Of a stretch of 64,000 bases of DNA, positions 1 through 11,628 are shown one piece after another. The translations under genes were made by a program, and so were the position numbers. How positions within the stretch are numbered: the stretch's first letter is position 1; each line of letters begins with the position of its first letter. Below the pieces are notes generated by a model, which did not search any database, was not told the origin of the DNA, and worked only from the letters and a program-made list of their open reading frames with translations. The DNA is from Canna indica (Eukaryota > Streptophyta > Magnoliopsida > Zingiberales > Cannaceae), in contig CP136896.1 in the NCBI GenBank assembly GCA_034359265.1, positions 36,012,001 to 36,076,000 of the forward strand. Reading direction: 5' to 3'.

Positions 1-161
1 GAGTCGCTCGGTACTCAGATTACTGGGCGTTTCGAGCCGATACCCCGAAGTTCAATCAGTCGACCTCGTTCAAAATCAATTCGATAAATCGTGCAATTCT
101 TTGCATTAGTCTGTCAAAAATAACTCGATTAACAACTTCTCCCATCACAGTGAATGTTCTG
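1..161. repeat. G monomer, end of an 8-mer cut by the window edge
   Basis: A single 161-bp G monomer (ggtactc, cgacctcg, ttcgataaatcg). It precedes an A monomer exactly as in complete 8-mers, so it is the last step of a unit that lies mostly left of the window. Confidence 0.85.
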
Positions 162-1452
162 GAGTCGCTCGGGACTCAGATTACAGGGCGTTTCGAGCCG
201 ATACCCCGAAGTTCAATAAGTCGGCATCGTTCAAGATCTATTCGAAAAAACATGCAATTCTTTGCATTAGTCTATCAAAAATAACTTGATTAACAACTTC
301 TCCCATCACAGTGAATGTTATGGAGTCGCTCGGGACTCTGATTACAGGGCGTTTCGAGCCGATACACTGAAGTTCAATCAGTCTGCTTCGTTCAAGATTC
401 GATTCGAAAAATAGTGCAATTATGTGCATTAGTCTGTCAAGAATAACTCGATTAACAACTTCTCCCATCGCAGTGAATGTTTTGGAGTCGCTCGGTACTC
501 AGATTACTGGGCGTTTCGAACCGATACCCCGAAGTTCAATCAGTCGGCCTCGTTCAAAATCAATTCGAAAAATCGTGCAATTCTTTGCATTAGTCTATCA
601 AAAATAACTCGATTAACAACTTCTCCCATCACAGTGAATGTTTTGGAGTCGCCCGGGACTCAGATTACAGGGCGTTTCGAGCCGATACCCCGAAGTTCAA
701 TCAGTCGGCATCGTTCAAGATCTATTCGAAAAAGCATGCAATTCTTTGCATTAGTCTGTCAAAAATAACTCGATTAACAACTTCTCCCATCACAGTGAAT
801 GTTCTGGAGTCGCTCGGGACTCAGATTATAGGGCGTTTCGAGCCGATACCCCGAAGTTCAATCAGTCGGCATCGTTCAAGATCTATTTGAAAAATCATGC
901 AATTCTTTGCATTAGTCTGTCAAAAATAACTCGATTAACAACTTCTCCCATCACAGTGAATGTTCTGGAGTCGCTCGGGACTCAGATTACAGGGCGTTTC
1001 GAGCCGATACCCCGAAGTTCAATCAGTCTGCTTTGTTCAAGATTCTATTCGAAAAATAGTGCAATTCTGTGCATTAGTCTGTCGAGAATAACTCGATTAA
1101 CAATTTCTCCCATCGCAGTGAATGTTCTGGAGTCGCTCGGGACTCAGATTACAGGGCGTTTCGAGCCGATACCCCGAAGTTCAATCAGTCTGCTTCGTTC
1201 AAGATTCTATTCGAAAAATAGTGCAATTCTGTGCATTAGTCTGTCGAGAATAACTCGATTAACAAATTCTCCCATCGCAGTGAATGTTCTGGAGTCGCTC
1301 GGTACTCAGATTACTGGGCGTTTCGAGCCGATACCCCGAAGTTCAATCAGTCGACCTCGTTCAAAATCAATTCGATAAATCGTGCAATTCTTTGCATTAG
1401 TCTGTCAAAAATAACTCGATTAACAACTTCTCCCATCACAGTGAATGTTCTG
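162..1452. repeat. Canonical 8-mer HOR, A-B-C-D-E'-F-F-G
   Basis: Monomers start at 162 A, 323 B, 485 C, 646 D, 807 E', 968 F, 1130 F and 1292 G. Lengths are 161+162+161+161+161+162+162+161 = 1291 bp, the reference unit for the left half. The first F carries tgctttg and the second ends aacaaattctcc, a polarity kept in many later units. B has a private variant, gatacactg. E' is the ttatagggcg/cggcatcg form. Confidence 0.92.
736..751. other. Dyad symmetry ATGCAA-TTCT-TTGCAT, representative copy
   Basis: A perfect inverted repeat with 6-bp arms and a 4-nt centre, shown here in the D monomer at 646. The same perfect dyad occurs in A, D, E and K monomers. C and G have GTGCAA on the left (one arm mismatch), and F, B, H and I have GTGCAATTCTGTGCAT. 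It lies in the AT-rich half of the monomer. Whether a protein binds it is unknown. Confidence 0.8.
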
Positions 1453-3391
1453 GAGTCGCTCGGGACTCAGATTACAGGGCGTTTCGAGCCGATACCCCGA
1501 AGTTCAATCAGTCGGCATCGTTCAAGATCTATTCGAAAAAACATGCAATTCTTTGCATTAGTCTATCAAAAATAACTTGATTAACAACTTCTCCCATCAC
1601 AGTGAATGTTATGGAGTCGCTCGGGACTCTGATTACAGGGCGTTTCGAGCCGATACACCGAAGTTCAATCAGTCTGCTTCGTTCAAGATTCGATTCGAAA
1701 AATAGTGCAATTCTGTGCATTAGTCTGTCAAGAATAACTCGATTAACAACTTCTCCCATCGCAGTGAATGTTCTGGAGTCGCTCGGTACTCAGATTACTG
1801 GGCGTTTCGAGCCGATACCCCGAAGTTCAATCAGTCGGCCTCGTTCAAAATCAATTCGAAAAATCGTGCAATTCTTTGCATTAGTCTATCAAAAATAACT
1901 CGATTAACAACTTCTCCCATCACAGTGAATGTTCTGGAGTCGCCCGGGACTCAGATTACAGGGCGTTTCGAGCCGATACCCCGAAGTTCAATCAGTCGGC
2001 ATCGTTCAAGATCTATTCGAAAAAGCATGCAATTCTTTGCATTAGTCTGTCAAAAATAACTCGATTAACAACTTCTCCCATCACAGTGAATGTTCTGGAG
2101 TCGCTCGGGACTCAGATTACATGGCGTTTCGAGCCGATACCCCGAAGTACAATCAGTCGACATCGTTCAAGATCTATTTGAAAAATCATGCAATTCTTTG
2201 CATTAGTCTGTCAAAAATAACTCGATTAACAACTTCTCCCATCACAGTGAATGTTCTGGAGTCGCTCGGGACTCAGATTACAGGGCGTTTCGAGCCGATA
2301 CCCCGAAGTTCAATCAGTCTGCTTCGTTCAAGATTCTATTCGAAAAATAGTGCAATTCTGTGCATTAGTCTGTCGAGAATAACTCGATTAACAATTTCTC
2401 CCATCGCAGTGAATGTTCTGGAGTCGCTCGGGACTCAGATTACAGGGCGTTTCGAGCCGATACCCCGAAGTTCAATCAGTCTGCTTCGTTCAAGATTCTA
2501 TTCAAAAAATAGTGCAATTCTGTGCATTAGTCTGTCGAGAATAACTCGATTAACAATTTCTCCCATCGCAGTGAATGTTCTGGAGTCGCTCGGGACTCAG
2601 ATTACAGGGCGTTTCGAGCCGATACCCCGAAGTTCAATCAGTCTGCTTTGTTCAAGATTCTATTCGAAAAATAGTGCAATTCTGTGCATTAGTCTGTCGA
2701 GAATAACTCGATTAACAATTTCTCCCATTGCAATGAATGTTCTGGAGTCGCTCGGGACTCAGATTACAGGGCATTTCGAGCCGATACCCCGAAGTTCAAT
2801 CAGTCTGCTTCGTTCAAGATTCTATTCGAAAAATAGTGCAATTCTGTGCATTAGTCTGTCGAGAATAACTCGATTAACAATTTCTCCCATCGCAGTGAAT
2901 GTTCTGGAGTCGCTCGGGACTCAGATTACAAGGCGTTTCGAGCCGATACCCCGAAGTTCAATCAGTCTGCTTCGTTCAAGATTCTATTCGAAAAATAGTG
3001 CAATTCTGTGCATTAGTCTGTCGAGAATAACTCGATTAACAATTTCTCCCATCGCAGTGAATGTTCTGGAGTCGCTCGGGACTCAGATTACAGGGCGTTT
3101 CGAGCCGATACCCCGAAGTTCAATCAGTCTGCTTCGTTCAAGATTCTATTCGAAAAATAGTGCAATTCTGTGCATTAGTCTGTCGAGAATAACTCGATTA
3201 ACAATTTCTCCCATCGCAGTGAATGTTCTGGAGTCGCTCGGTATTCAGATTACTGGGCGTTTCGAGCCGATAACCCGAAGTTCAATCAGTCGACCTCGTT
3301 CAAAATCAATTCAAAAAATCGTGCAATTCTTTGCATTAGTCTATCAAAAATAACTCGATTAACAACTTCTCCCATCACAGTGAATGTTCTG
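1453..3391. repeat. Expanded HOR, A-B-C-D-E-F(x6)-G' (12-mer)
   Basis: Monomers are A 1453, B 1614, C 1776, D 1937, E 2098, six F from 2259 to 3230, and a terminal monomer at 3231. The total is 1939 bp. The terminal monomer starts as G' (ggtattc, gataacccg, cgacctcg) but ends with the C-type gtctatc, and D follows directly. It is therefore a G'/C chimera marking an exchange junction. The six-F run stays in one reading frame. Confidence 0.9.
2259..3230. repeat. Homotypic F tract, 6 x 162 bp
   Basis: Six consecutive F monomers start at 2259, 2421, 2583, 2745, 2907 and 3069. They differ by single substitutions: tgctttg in the third, and in the fourth a run of changes (cattgcaatg, then gcatttcg). 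The canonical unit has two F, so this is local amplification of one subfamily. Confidence 0.9.
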
Positions 3392-4036
3392 GAGTCGCCC
3401 GGGACTCAGATTACAGGGCGTTTCGAGCCGATACCCCGAAGTTCAATCAGTCGGCATCGTTCAAGATCTATTCGAAAAAGCATGCAATTCTTTGCATTAG
3501 TCTGTCAAAAATAACTCGATTAACAACTTCTCCCATCACAGTGAATGTTCTGGAGTCGCTCGGGACTCAGATTACATGGCGTTTCGAGCCGATACCCCGA
3601 AGTACAATCAGTCGACATCGTTCAAGATCTATTTGAAAAATCATGCAATTCTTTGCATTAGTCTGTCAAAAATAACTCGATTAACAACTTCTCCCATCAC
3701 AGTGAATGTTCTGGAGTCGTTCGGGACTCAGATTACAGGGCGTTTCGAGCCGATACCCCGAAGTTCAATCAGTCTGCTTTGTTCAAGATTCTATTCGAAA
3801 AATAGTGCAATTCTGTGCATTAGTCTGTCGAGAATAACTCGATTAACAAATTCTCCCATCGCAGTGAATGTTCTGGAGTCGCTCGGTACTCAGATTACTG
3901 GGCGTTTCGAGCCGATACCCCGAAGTTCAATCAGTCGACCTCGTTCAAAATCAATTCGATAAATCGTGCAATTCTTTGCATTAGTCTGTCAAAAATAACT
4001 CGATTAACAACTTCTCCCATCACAGTGAATGTTCTG
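3392..4036. repeat. Truncated HOR, D-E-F-G (4-mer)
   Basis: D 3392, E 3553, F 3714 and G 3876 total 645 bp. A, B and C are missing on the left and only one F is present, the minimum F count seen. It directly follows the G'/C chimera at 3231, as expected if unequal exchange joined G' of one unit to C of another. Confidence 0.9.
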
Positions 4037-6137
4037 GAGTCGCTCGAGACTCAGATTACAGGGCGTTTCGAGCCGATACCCCGAAGTTCAATCAGTCGGC
4101 ATCGTTCAAGATCTATTCGAAAAAACATGCAATTCTTTGCATTAGTCTATCAAAAATAACTTGATTAACAACTTCTCCCATCACAGTGAATGTTATGGAG
4201 TCGCTCGGGACTCTGATTACAGGGCGTTTCGAGCCGATACACCGAAGTTCAATCAGTCTGCTTCGTTCAAGATTCGATTCGAAAAATAGTGCAATTCTGT
4301 GCATTAGTCTGTCAAGAATAACTCGATTAACAACTTCTCCCATCGCAGTGAATGTTCTGGAGTCGCTCGGTACTCAGATTACTGGGCGTTTCGAGCCGAT
4401 ACCCCGAAGTTCAATCAGTCGGCCTCGTTCAAAATCAATTCGAAAAATCGTGCAATTCTTTGCATTAGTCTATCAAAAATACCTCGATTAACAACTTCTC
4501 CCATCACAGTGAATGTTCTGGAGTCGCCCGGGACTCAGATTACAGGGCGTTTCGAGCCGATACCCCGAAGTTCAATCAGTCGGCATCGTTCAAGATCTAT
4601 TCGAAAAAGCATGCAATTCTTTGCATTAGTCTGTCAAAAATAACTCGATTAACAACTTCTCCCATCACAGTGAATGTTCTGGAGTCGCTCGGGACTCAGA
4701 TTACATGGCGTTTCGAGCCGATACCCCGAAGTACAATCAGTCGACATCGTTCAAGATCTATTTGAAAAATCATGCAATTCTTTGCATTAGTCTGTCAAAA
4801 ATAACTCGATTAACAACTTCTCCCATCACAGTGAATGTTCTGGAGTCGCTCGGGACTCAGATTACAGGGCGTTTCGAGCCGATACCCCGAAGTTCAATCA
4901 GTCTGCTTCGTTCAAGATTCTATTCGAAAAATAGTGCAATTCTGTGCATTAGTCTGTCGAGAATAACTCGATTAACAATTTCTCCCATCGCAGTGAATGT
5001 TCTGGAGTCGCTCGGGACTCAGATTACAGGGCGTTTCGAGCCGATACCCCGAAGTTCAATCAGTCTGCTTCGTTCAAGATTCTATTCGAAAAATAGTGCA
5101 ATTCTGTGCATTAGTCTGTCGAGAATAACTCGATTAACAATTTCTCCCATCGCAGTGAATGTTCTGGAGTCGCTCGGGACTCAGATTACAGGGCGTTTCG
5201 AGCCGATACCCCGAAGTTCAATCAGTCTGCTTTGTTCAAGATTCTATTCGAAAAATAGTGCAATTCTGTGCATTAGTCTGTCGAGAATAACTCGATTAAC
5301 AATTTCTCCCATCGCAGTGAATGTTCTGGAGTCGCTCGGGACTCAGATTACAGGGCGTTTCGAGCCGATACCCCGAAGTTCAATCAGTCTGCTTCGTTCA
5401 AGATTCTATTCGAAAAATAGTGCAATTCTGTGCATTAGTCTGTCGAGAATAACTCGATTAACAATTTCTCCCATCGCAGTGAATGTTCTGGAGTCGCTCG
5501 GGACTCAGATTACAGGGCGTTTCGAGCCGATACCCCGAAGTTCAATCAGTCTGCTTCGTTCAAGATTCTATTCGAAAAATAGTGCAATTCTGTGCATTAG
5601 TCTGTCGAGAATAACTCGATTAACAACTTCTCCCATCACAGTGAATGTTCTGGAGTCGCTCGGGACTCAGATTACAGGGCGTTTCGAGCCGATACCCCGA
5701 AGTTCAATCAGTCTGCTTCGTTCAAGATTCTATTCGAAAAATAGTGCAATTCTGTGCATTAGTCTGTCGAGAATAACTCGATTAACAATTTCTCCCATCG
5801 CAGTGAATGTTCTGGAGTCGCTCGGGACTCAGATTACAGGGCGTTTCGAGCCGATACCCCGAAGTTCAATCAGTCTGCTTCGTTCAAGATTCTATTCGAA
5901 AAATAGTGCAATTCTGTGCATTAGTCTGTCGAGAATAACTCGATTAACAATTTCTCCCATCGCAGTGAATGTTCTGGAGTCGCTCGGTATTCAGATTACT
6001 GGGCGTTTCGAGCCGATAACCCGAAGTTCAATCAGTCGACCTCGTTCAAAATCAATTCGAAAAATCGTGCAATTCTTTGCATTAGTCTGTCAAAAATAAC
6101 TCGATTAACAACTTCTCCCATCACAGTGAATGTTCTG
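4037..6137. repeat. Expanded HOR, A-B-C-D-E-F(x7)-G' (13-mer)
   Basis: Monomers are A 4037 (gagac variant at its start), B 4198, C 4360, D 4521, E 4682, seven F from 4843 to 5976, and G' 5977. The total is 2101 bp. One F in the run (around 5620) carries the acttctcccatcaca form normally seen in E or D, which suggests patchy conversion inside the tract. Confidence 0.9.
4843..5976. repeat. Longest homotypic F tract, 7 x 162 bp
   Basis: Seven in-register F monomers, the largest F count in the window. Because 162 is divisible by 3, this run produces the longest open frame here (4705-6099), a 54-residue period repeated. That frame is a by-product of monomer length and is not called as a gene. Confidence 0.9.
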
Positions 6138-7752
6138 GAGTCGCTCGGGACTCAGATTATAGGGCGTTTCGAGCCGATACCCCGAAGTTCAATCAGTCGG
6201 CATCGTTCAAGATCTATTCGAAAAAACATGCAATTCTTTGCATTAGTCTATCAAAAATAACTTGATTAACAACTTCTCCCATCACAGTGAATGTTATGGA
6301 GTCGCTCGGGACTCTGATTACAGGGCGTTTCGAGCCGATACACCGAAGTTCAATCAGTCTGCTTCGTTCAAGATTCGATTCGAAAAATAGTGCAATTCTG
6401 TGCATTAGTCTGTCAAGAATAACTCGATTAACAACTTCTCCCATCGCAGTGAATGTTCTGGAGTCGCTCGGTACTCAGATTACTGGGCGTTTCGAGCCGA
6501 TACCCCGAAGTTCAATCAGTCGGCCTCGTTCAAAATCAATTCGAAAAATCGTGCAATTCTTTGCATTAGTCTATCAAAAATAACTCGATTAACAACTTCT
6601 CCCATCACAGTGAATGTTCTGGAGTCGCCCGGGACTCAGATTACAGGGCGTTTCGAGCCGATACCCCGAAGTTCAATCAGTCGGCATCGTTCAAGATCTA
6701 TTCGAAAAAGCATGCAATTCTTTGCATTAGTCTGTCAAAAATAACTCGATTAACAACTTCTCCCATCACAGTGAATGTTCTGGAGTCGCTCGGGACTCAG
6801 ATTACATGGCGTTTCGAGCCGATACCCCGAAGTACAATCAGTCGACATCGTTCAAGATCTATTTGAAAAATCATGCAATTCTTTGCATTAGTCTGTCAAA
6901 AATAACTCGATTAACAACTTCTCCCATCACAGTGAATGTTCTGGAGTCGCTCGGGACTCAGATTACAGGGCGTTTCGAGCCGATACCCCGAAGTTCAATC
7001 AGTCTGCTTTGTTCAAGATTCTATTCGAAAAATAGTGCAATTCTGTGCATTAGTCTGTCGAGAATAACTCGATTAACAATTTCTCCCATCGCAGTGAATG
7101 TTCTGGAGTCGCTCGGGACTCAGATTACAGGGCGTTTCGAGCCGATACCCCGAAGTTCAATCAGTCTGCTTCGTTCAAGATTCTATTCGAAAAATAGTGC
7201 AATTCTGTGCATTAGTCTGTCGAGAATAACTCGATTAACAATTTCTCCCATCGCAGTGAATGTTCTAGAGTCGCTCGGGACTCAGATTACAAGGCGTTTC
7301 GAGCCGATACCCCGAAGTTCAATCAGTCTGCTTCGTTCAAGATTCTATTCGAAAAATAGTGCAATTCTGTGCATTAGTCTGTCGAGAATAACTCGATTAA
7401 CAATTTCTCCCATCGCAGTGAATGTTCTGGAGTCGCTCGGGACTCAGATTATAGGGCGTTTCGAGCCGATACCCCGAAGTTCAATCAGTCTGCTTCGTTC
7501 AAGATTCTATTCGAAAAATAGTGCAATTCTGTGCATTAGTCTGTCGAGAATAACTCGATTAACAATTTCTCCCATCGCAGTGAATGTTCTGGAGTCGCTC
7601 GGTATTCAGATTACTGGGCGTTTCGAGCCGATAACCCGAAGTTCAATCAGTCGACCTCGTTCAAAATCAATTCGAAAAATCGTGCAATTCTTTGCATTAG
7701 TCTGTCAAAAATAACTCGATTAACAACTTCTCCCATCACAGTGAATGTTCTG
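6138..7752. repeat. Expanded HOR, A-B-C-D-E-F(x4)-G' (10-mer)
   Basis: A 6138, B 6299, C 6461, D 6622, E 6783, four F from 6944 to 7591, and G' 7592 total 1615 bp. This is the same design as the preceding unit with three fewer F monomers. It is consistent with copy-number change confined to the F step. Confidence 0.9.
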
Positions 7753-9043
7753 GAGTCGCTCGGGACTCAGATTATAGGGCGTTTCGAGCCGATACCCCGA
7801 AGTTCAATCAGTCGGCATCGTTCAAGATCTATTCGAAAAAACATGCAATTCTTTGCATTAGTCTATCAAAAATAACTTGATTAACAACTTCTCCCATCAC
7901 AGTGAATGTTATGGAGTCGCTCGGGACTCTGATTACAGGGCGTTTCGAGCCGATACACCGAAGTTCAATCAGTCTGCTTCGTTCAAGATTCGATTCGAAA
8001 AATAGTGCAATTCTGTGCATTAGTCTGTCAAGAATAACTCGATTAACAACTTCTCCCATCGCAGTGAATGTTCTGGAGTCGCTCGGTACTCAGATTACTG
8101 GGCGTTTCGAGCCGATACCCCGAAGTTCAATCAGTCGGCCTCGTTCAAAATCAATTCGAAAAATCGTGCAATTCTTTGCATTAGTCTATCAAAAATAACT
8201 CGATTAACAACTTCTCCCATCACAGTGAATGTTCTGGAGTCGCCCGGGACTCAGATTACAGGGCGTTTCGAGCCGATACCCCGAAGTTCAATCAGTCGGC
8301 ATCGTTCAAGATCTATTCGAAAAAGCATGCAATTCTTTGCATTAGTCTGTCAAAAATAACTCGATTAACAACTTCTCCCATCACAGTGAATGTTCTGGAG
8401 TCGCTCGGGACTCAGATTACATGGCGTTTCGAGCCGATACCCCGAAGTACAATCAGTCGACATCGTTCAAGATCTATTTGAAAAATCATGCAATTCTTTG
8501 CATTAGTCTGTCAAAAATAACTCGATTAACAACTTCTCCCATCACAGTGAATGTTCTGGAGTCGCTCGGGACTCAGATTACAGGGCGTTTCGAGCCGATA
8601 CCCCGAAGTTCAATCAGTCTGCTTTGTTCAAGATTCTATTCGAAAAATAGTGCAATTCTGTGCATTAGTCTGTCGAGAATAACTCGATTAACAATTTCTC
8701 CCATCGCAGTGAATGTTCTGGAGTCGCTCGGGACTCAGATTACAGGGCGTTTCGAGCCGATACCCCGAAGTTCAATCAGTCTGCTTCGTTCAAGATTCTA
8801 TTCGAAAAATAGTGCAATTCTGTGCATTAGTCTGTCGAGAATAACTCGATTAAAAAATTCTCCCATCGCAGTGAATGTTCTGGAGTCGCTCGGTACTCAG
8901 ATTACTGGGCATTTCGAGCCGATACCCCGAAGTTCAATCAGTCGACCTCGTTCAAAATCAATTCGATAAATCGTGCAATTCTTTGCATTAGTCTGTCAAA
9001 AATAACTCGATTAACAACTTCTCCCATCACAGTGAATGTTCTA
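7753..9043. repeat. Canonical 8-mer HOR, A-B-C-D-E-F-F-G
   Basis: A 7753, B 7914, C 8076, D 8237, E 8398, F 8559, F 8721 and G 8883 total 1291 bp. The second F has attaaaaaattc in place of attaacaaattc. G carries gcatttcg, a G-to-A change at a CpG (8911). Confidence 0.92.
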
Positions 9044-10173
9044 GAGTCGCTCGGGACTCTGATTACAGGGCGTTTCGAGCCGATACACCGAAGTTCAATC
9101 AGTCTGCTTCGTTCAAGATTCGATTCGAAAAATAGTGCAATTATGTGCATTAGTCTGTCAAGAATAACTCGATTAACAACTTCTCCCATCGCAGTGAATG
9201 TTTTGGAGTCGCTCGGTACTCAGATTACTGGGCGTTTCGAGCCGATACCCCGAAGTTCAATCAGTCGGCCTCGTTCAAAATCAATTCGAAAAATCATGCA
9301 ATTCTTTGCATTAGTCTATCAAAAATAACTCGATTAACAACTTCTCCCATCACAGTGAATGTTCTGGAGTCGCCCGGGACTCAGATTACAGGGCGTTTCG
9401 AGCCGATACCCCGAAGTTCAATCAGTCGGCATCGTTCAAGATCTATTCGAAAAAGCATGCAATTCTTTGCATTAGTCTGTCAAAAATAACTCGATTAACA
9501 ACTTCTCCCATCACAGTGAATGTTCTGGAGTCGCTCGGGACTCAGATTATAGGGCGTTTCGAGCCGATACCCCGAAGTTCAATCAGTCGGCATCGTTCAA
9601 GATCTATTTGAAAAATCATGCAATTCTTTGCATTAGTCTGTCAAAAATAACTCGATTAACAACTTCTCCCATCACAGTGAATGTTCTGGAGTCGCTCGGG
9701 ACTCAGATTACAGGGCGTTTCGAGCCGATACCCCGAAGTTCAATCAGTCTGCTTTGTTCAAGATTCTATTCGAAAAATAGTGCAATTCTGTGCATTAGTC
9801 TGTCGAGAATAACTCGATTAACAATTTCTCCCATCGCAGTGAATGTTCTGGAGTCGCTCGGGACTCAGATTACAGGGCGTTTCGAGCCGATACCCCGAAG
9901 TTCAATCAGTCTGCTTCGTTCAAGATTCTATTCGAAAAATAGTGCAATTCTGTGCATTAGTCTGTCGAGAATAACTCGATTAACAAATTCTCCCATCGCA
10001 GTGAATGTTCTGGAGTCGCTCGATACTCAGATTACTGGGCGTTTCGAGCCGATACCCCGAAGTTCAATCAGTCGGCCTCGTTCAAAATCAATTCGAAAAA
10101 TCGTGCAATTCTTTGCATTAGTCTATCAAAAATAACTCGATTAACAACTTCTCCCATCACAGTGAATGTTCTG
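9044..10173. repeat. 7-mer lacking A, B-C-D-E'-F-F-C
   Basis: B 9044, C 9206, D 9367, E' 9528, F 9689, F 9851 and a terminal C-like monomer at 10013 (cggcctcg, gtctatc; start cgatactc) total 1130 bp. B follows the previous G with no A between. The terminal position is C rather than G, and D follows, so both ends are rearranged. Confidence 0.88.
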
Positions 10174-11628
10174 GAGTCGCCCGGGACTCAGATTACAGGG
10201 CGTTTCGAGCCGATACCCCGAAGTTCAATCAGTCGGCATCGTTCAAGATCTATTCGAAAAAGCATGCAATTCTTTGCATTAGTCTGTCAAAAATAACTCG
10301 ATTAACAACTTCTCCCATCACAGTGAATGTTCTGGAGTCGCTCGGGACTCAGATTACATGGCGTTTCGAGCCGATACCCCGAAGTACAATCAGTCGACAT
10401 CGTTCAAGATCTATTTGAAAAATCATGCAATTCTTTGCATTAGTCTGTCAAAAATAACTCGATTAACAACTTCTCCCATCACAGTGAATGTTCTGGAGTC
10501 GCTCGGGACTCAGATTACAGGGCGTTTCGAGCCGATACCCCGAAGTTCAATCAGTCTGCTTCGTTCAAGATTCTATTCGAAAAATAGTGCAATTCTGTGC
10601 ATTAGTCTGTCGAGAATAACTCGATTAACAATTTCTCCCATCGCAGTGAATGTTCTGGAGTCGCTCGGGACTCAGATTACAGGGCGTTTCAAGCCGATAC
10701 CCCGAAGTTCAATCAGTCTGCTTCGTTCAAGATTCTATTCGAAAAATAGTGCAATTCTGTGCATTAGTCTGTCGAGAATAACTCGATTAACAATTTCTCC
10801 CATCGCAGTGAATGTTCTGGAGTCGCTCGGGACTCAGATTACAGGGCGTTTCGAGCCGATACCCCGAAGTTCAATCAGTCTGCTTTGTTCAAGATTCTAT
10901 TCGAAAAATAGTGCAATTCTGTGCATTAGTCTGTCGAGAATAACTCGATTAACAATTTCTCCCATCGCAGTGAATGTTCTTGAGTCGCTCGGGACTCAGA
11001 TTACAGGGCGTTTCGAGCCGATACCCCGAAGTTCAATCAGTCTGCTTCGTTCAAGATTCTATTCGAAAAATAGTGCAATTCTGTGCATTAGTCTGTCGAG
11101 AATAACTCGATTAACAATTTCTCCCATCGCAGTGAATGTTCTGGAGTCGCTCGGGACTCAGATTACAGGGCGTTTCGAGCCGATACCCCGAAGTTCAATC
11201 AGTCGGCTTCGTTCAAGATTCTATTCGAAAAATAGTGCAATTCTGTGCATTAGTCTGTCGAGAATAACTCGATTAACAATTTCTCCCATCGCAGTGAATG
11301 TTCTGGAGTCGCTCGGGACTCAGATTACAGGGCGTTTCGAGCCGATACCCCGAAGTTCAATCAGTCTGCTTCGTTCAAGATTCTATTCGAAAAATAGTGC
11401 AATTCTGTGCATTAGTCTGTCGAGAATAACTCGATTAACAATTTCTCCCATCGCAGTGAATGTTCTGGAGTCGCTCGGTATTCAGATTACTGGGCGTTTC
11501 GAGACGATAACCCGAAGTTCAATCAGTCGACCTCGTTCAAAATCAATTCGAAAAATCGTGCAATTCTTTGCATTAGTCTGTCAAAAATAACTCGATTAAC
11601 AACTTCTCCCATCACAGTGAATGTTCTG
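10174..11628. repeat. Expanded unit, D-E-F(x6)-G' (9-mer), copy 1
   Basis: D 10174, E 10335, six F from 10496 to 11467, and G' 11468 total 1455 bp. It shares three rare variants with the unit at 20184-21638 at an exact 10,010-bp offset: tttcaagcc (10691), gttcttgag (10981) and agtcggcttc (11205). G' has a private gagacgat change at 11514. Confidence 0.92.
10496..11467. repeat. Homotypic F tract, 6 x 162 bp
   Basis: Six F monomers carrying the three diagnostic variants listed for the enclosing unit. The order of variants along the tract is the same as at 20506-21477, so the six-copy state was duplicated as a block and did not arise twice. Confidence 0.92.

Noticed and set aside
1..161. Ancient internal duplication inside the monomer (actcagattac versus actcgattaac; caatcagtctg versus cattagtctgt)
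   Set aside because: The similar words are short and their spacings are not consistent with one internal repeat, so they could be chance.
238..468. A 76-codon minus-strand open frame repeated over twenty times (1529, 4113, 6214, 7829, 11705 and so on)
   Set aside because: It spans the A-B junction and recurs only because A-B recurs. It is the reverse-strand shadow of the satellite and has no independent support.
1018..1045. CENP-B box, from the CTTCGTTCAAGATTC segment in F and related monomers
   Set aside because: It matches the left half (TTCG, then A after four bases) but lacks the CGGG right half of the core motif. I saw no complete box on either strand in the consensus types.
4705..6099. 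A 464-codon open frame, and shorter relatives at 2121-3353, 10358-11590, 20368-21600, 6806-7714 and others, as repeat-protein genes
   Set aside because: Each is the satellite read through consecutive 162-bp monomers. The 54-residue period is the monomer, starts fall in the chance ATGG of E or on GTG, and the frames end when a 161-bp monomer shifts phase. No codon-level conservation, promoter or unique domain is visible.
9044..9189. Variant minus-strand frame near 8938-9189 with a different C-terminus
   Set aside because: It differs only because the A monomer is missing before B at 9044, joining G to B. It is a by-product of that deletion.
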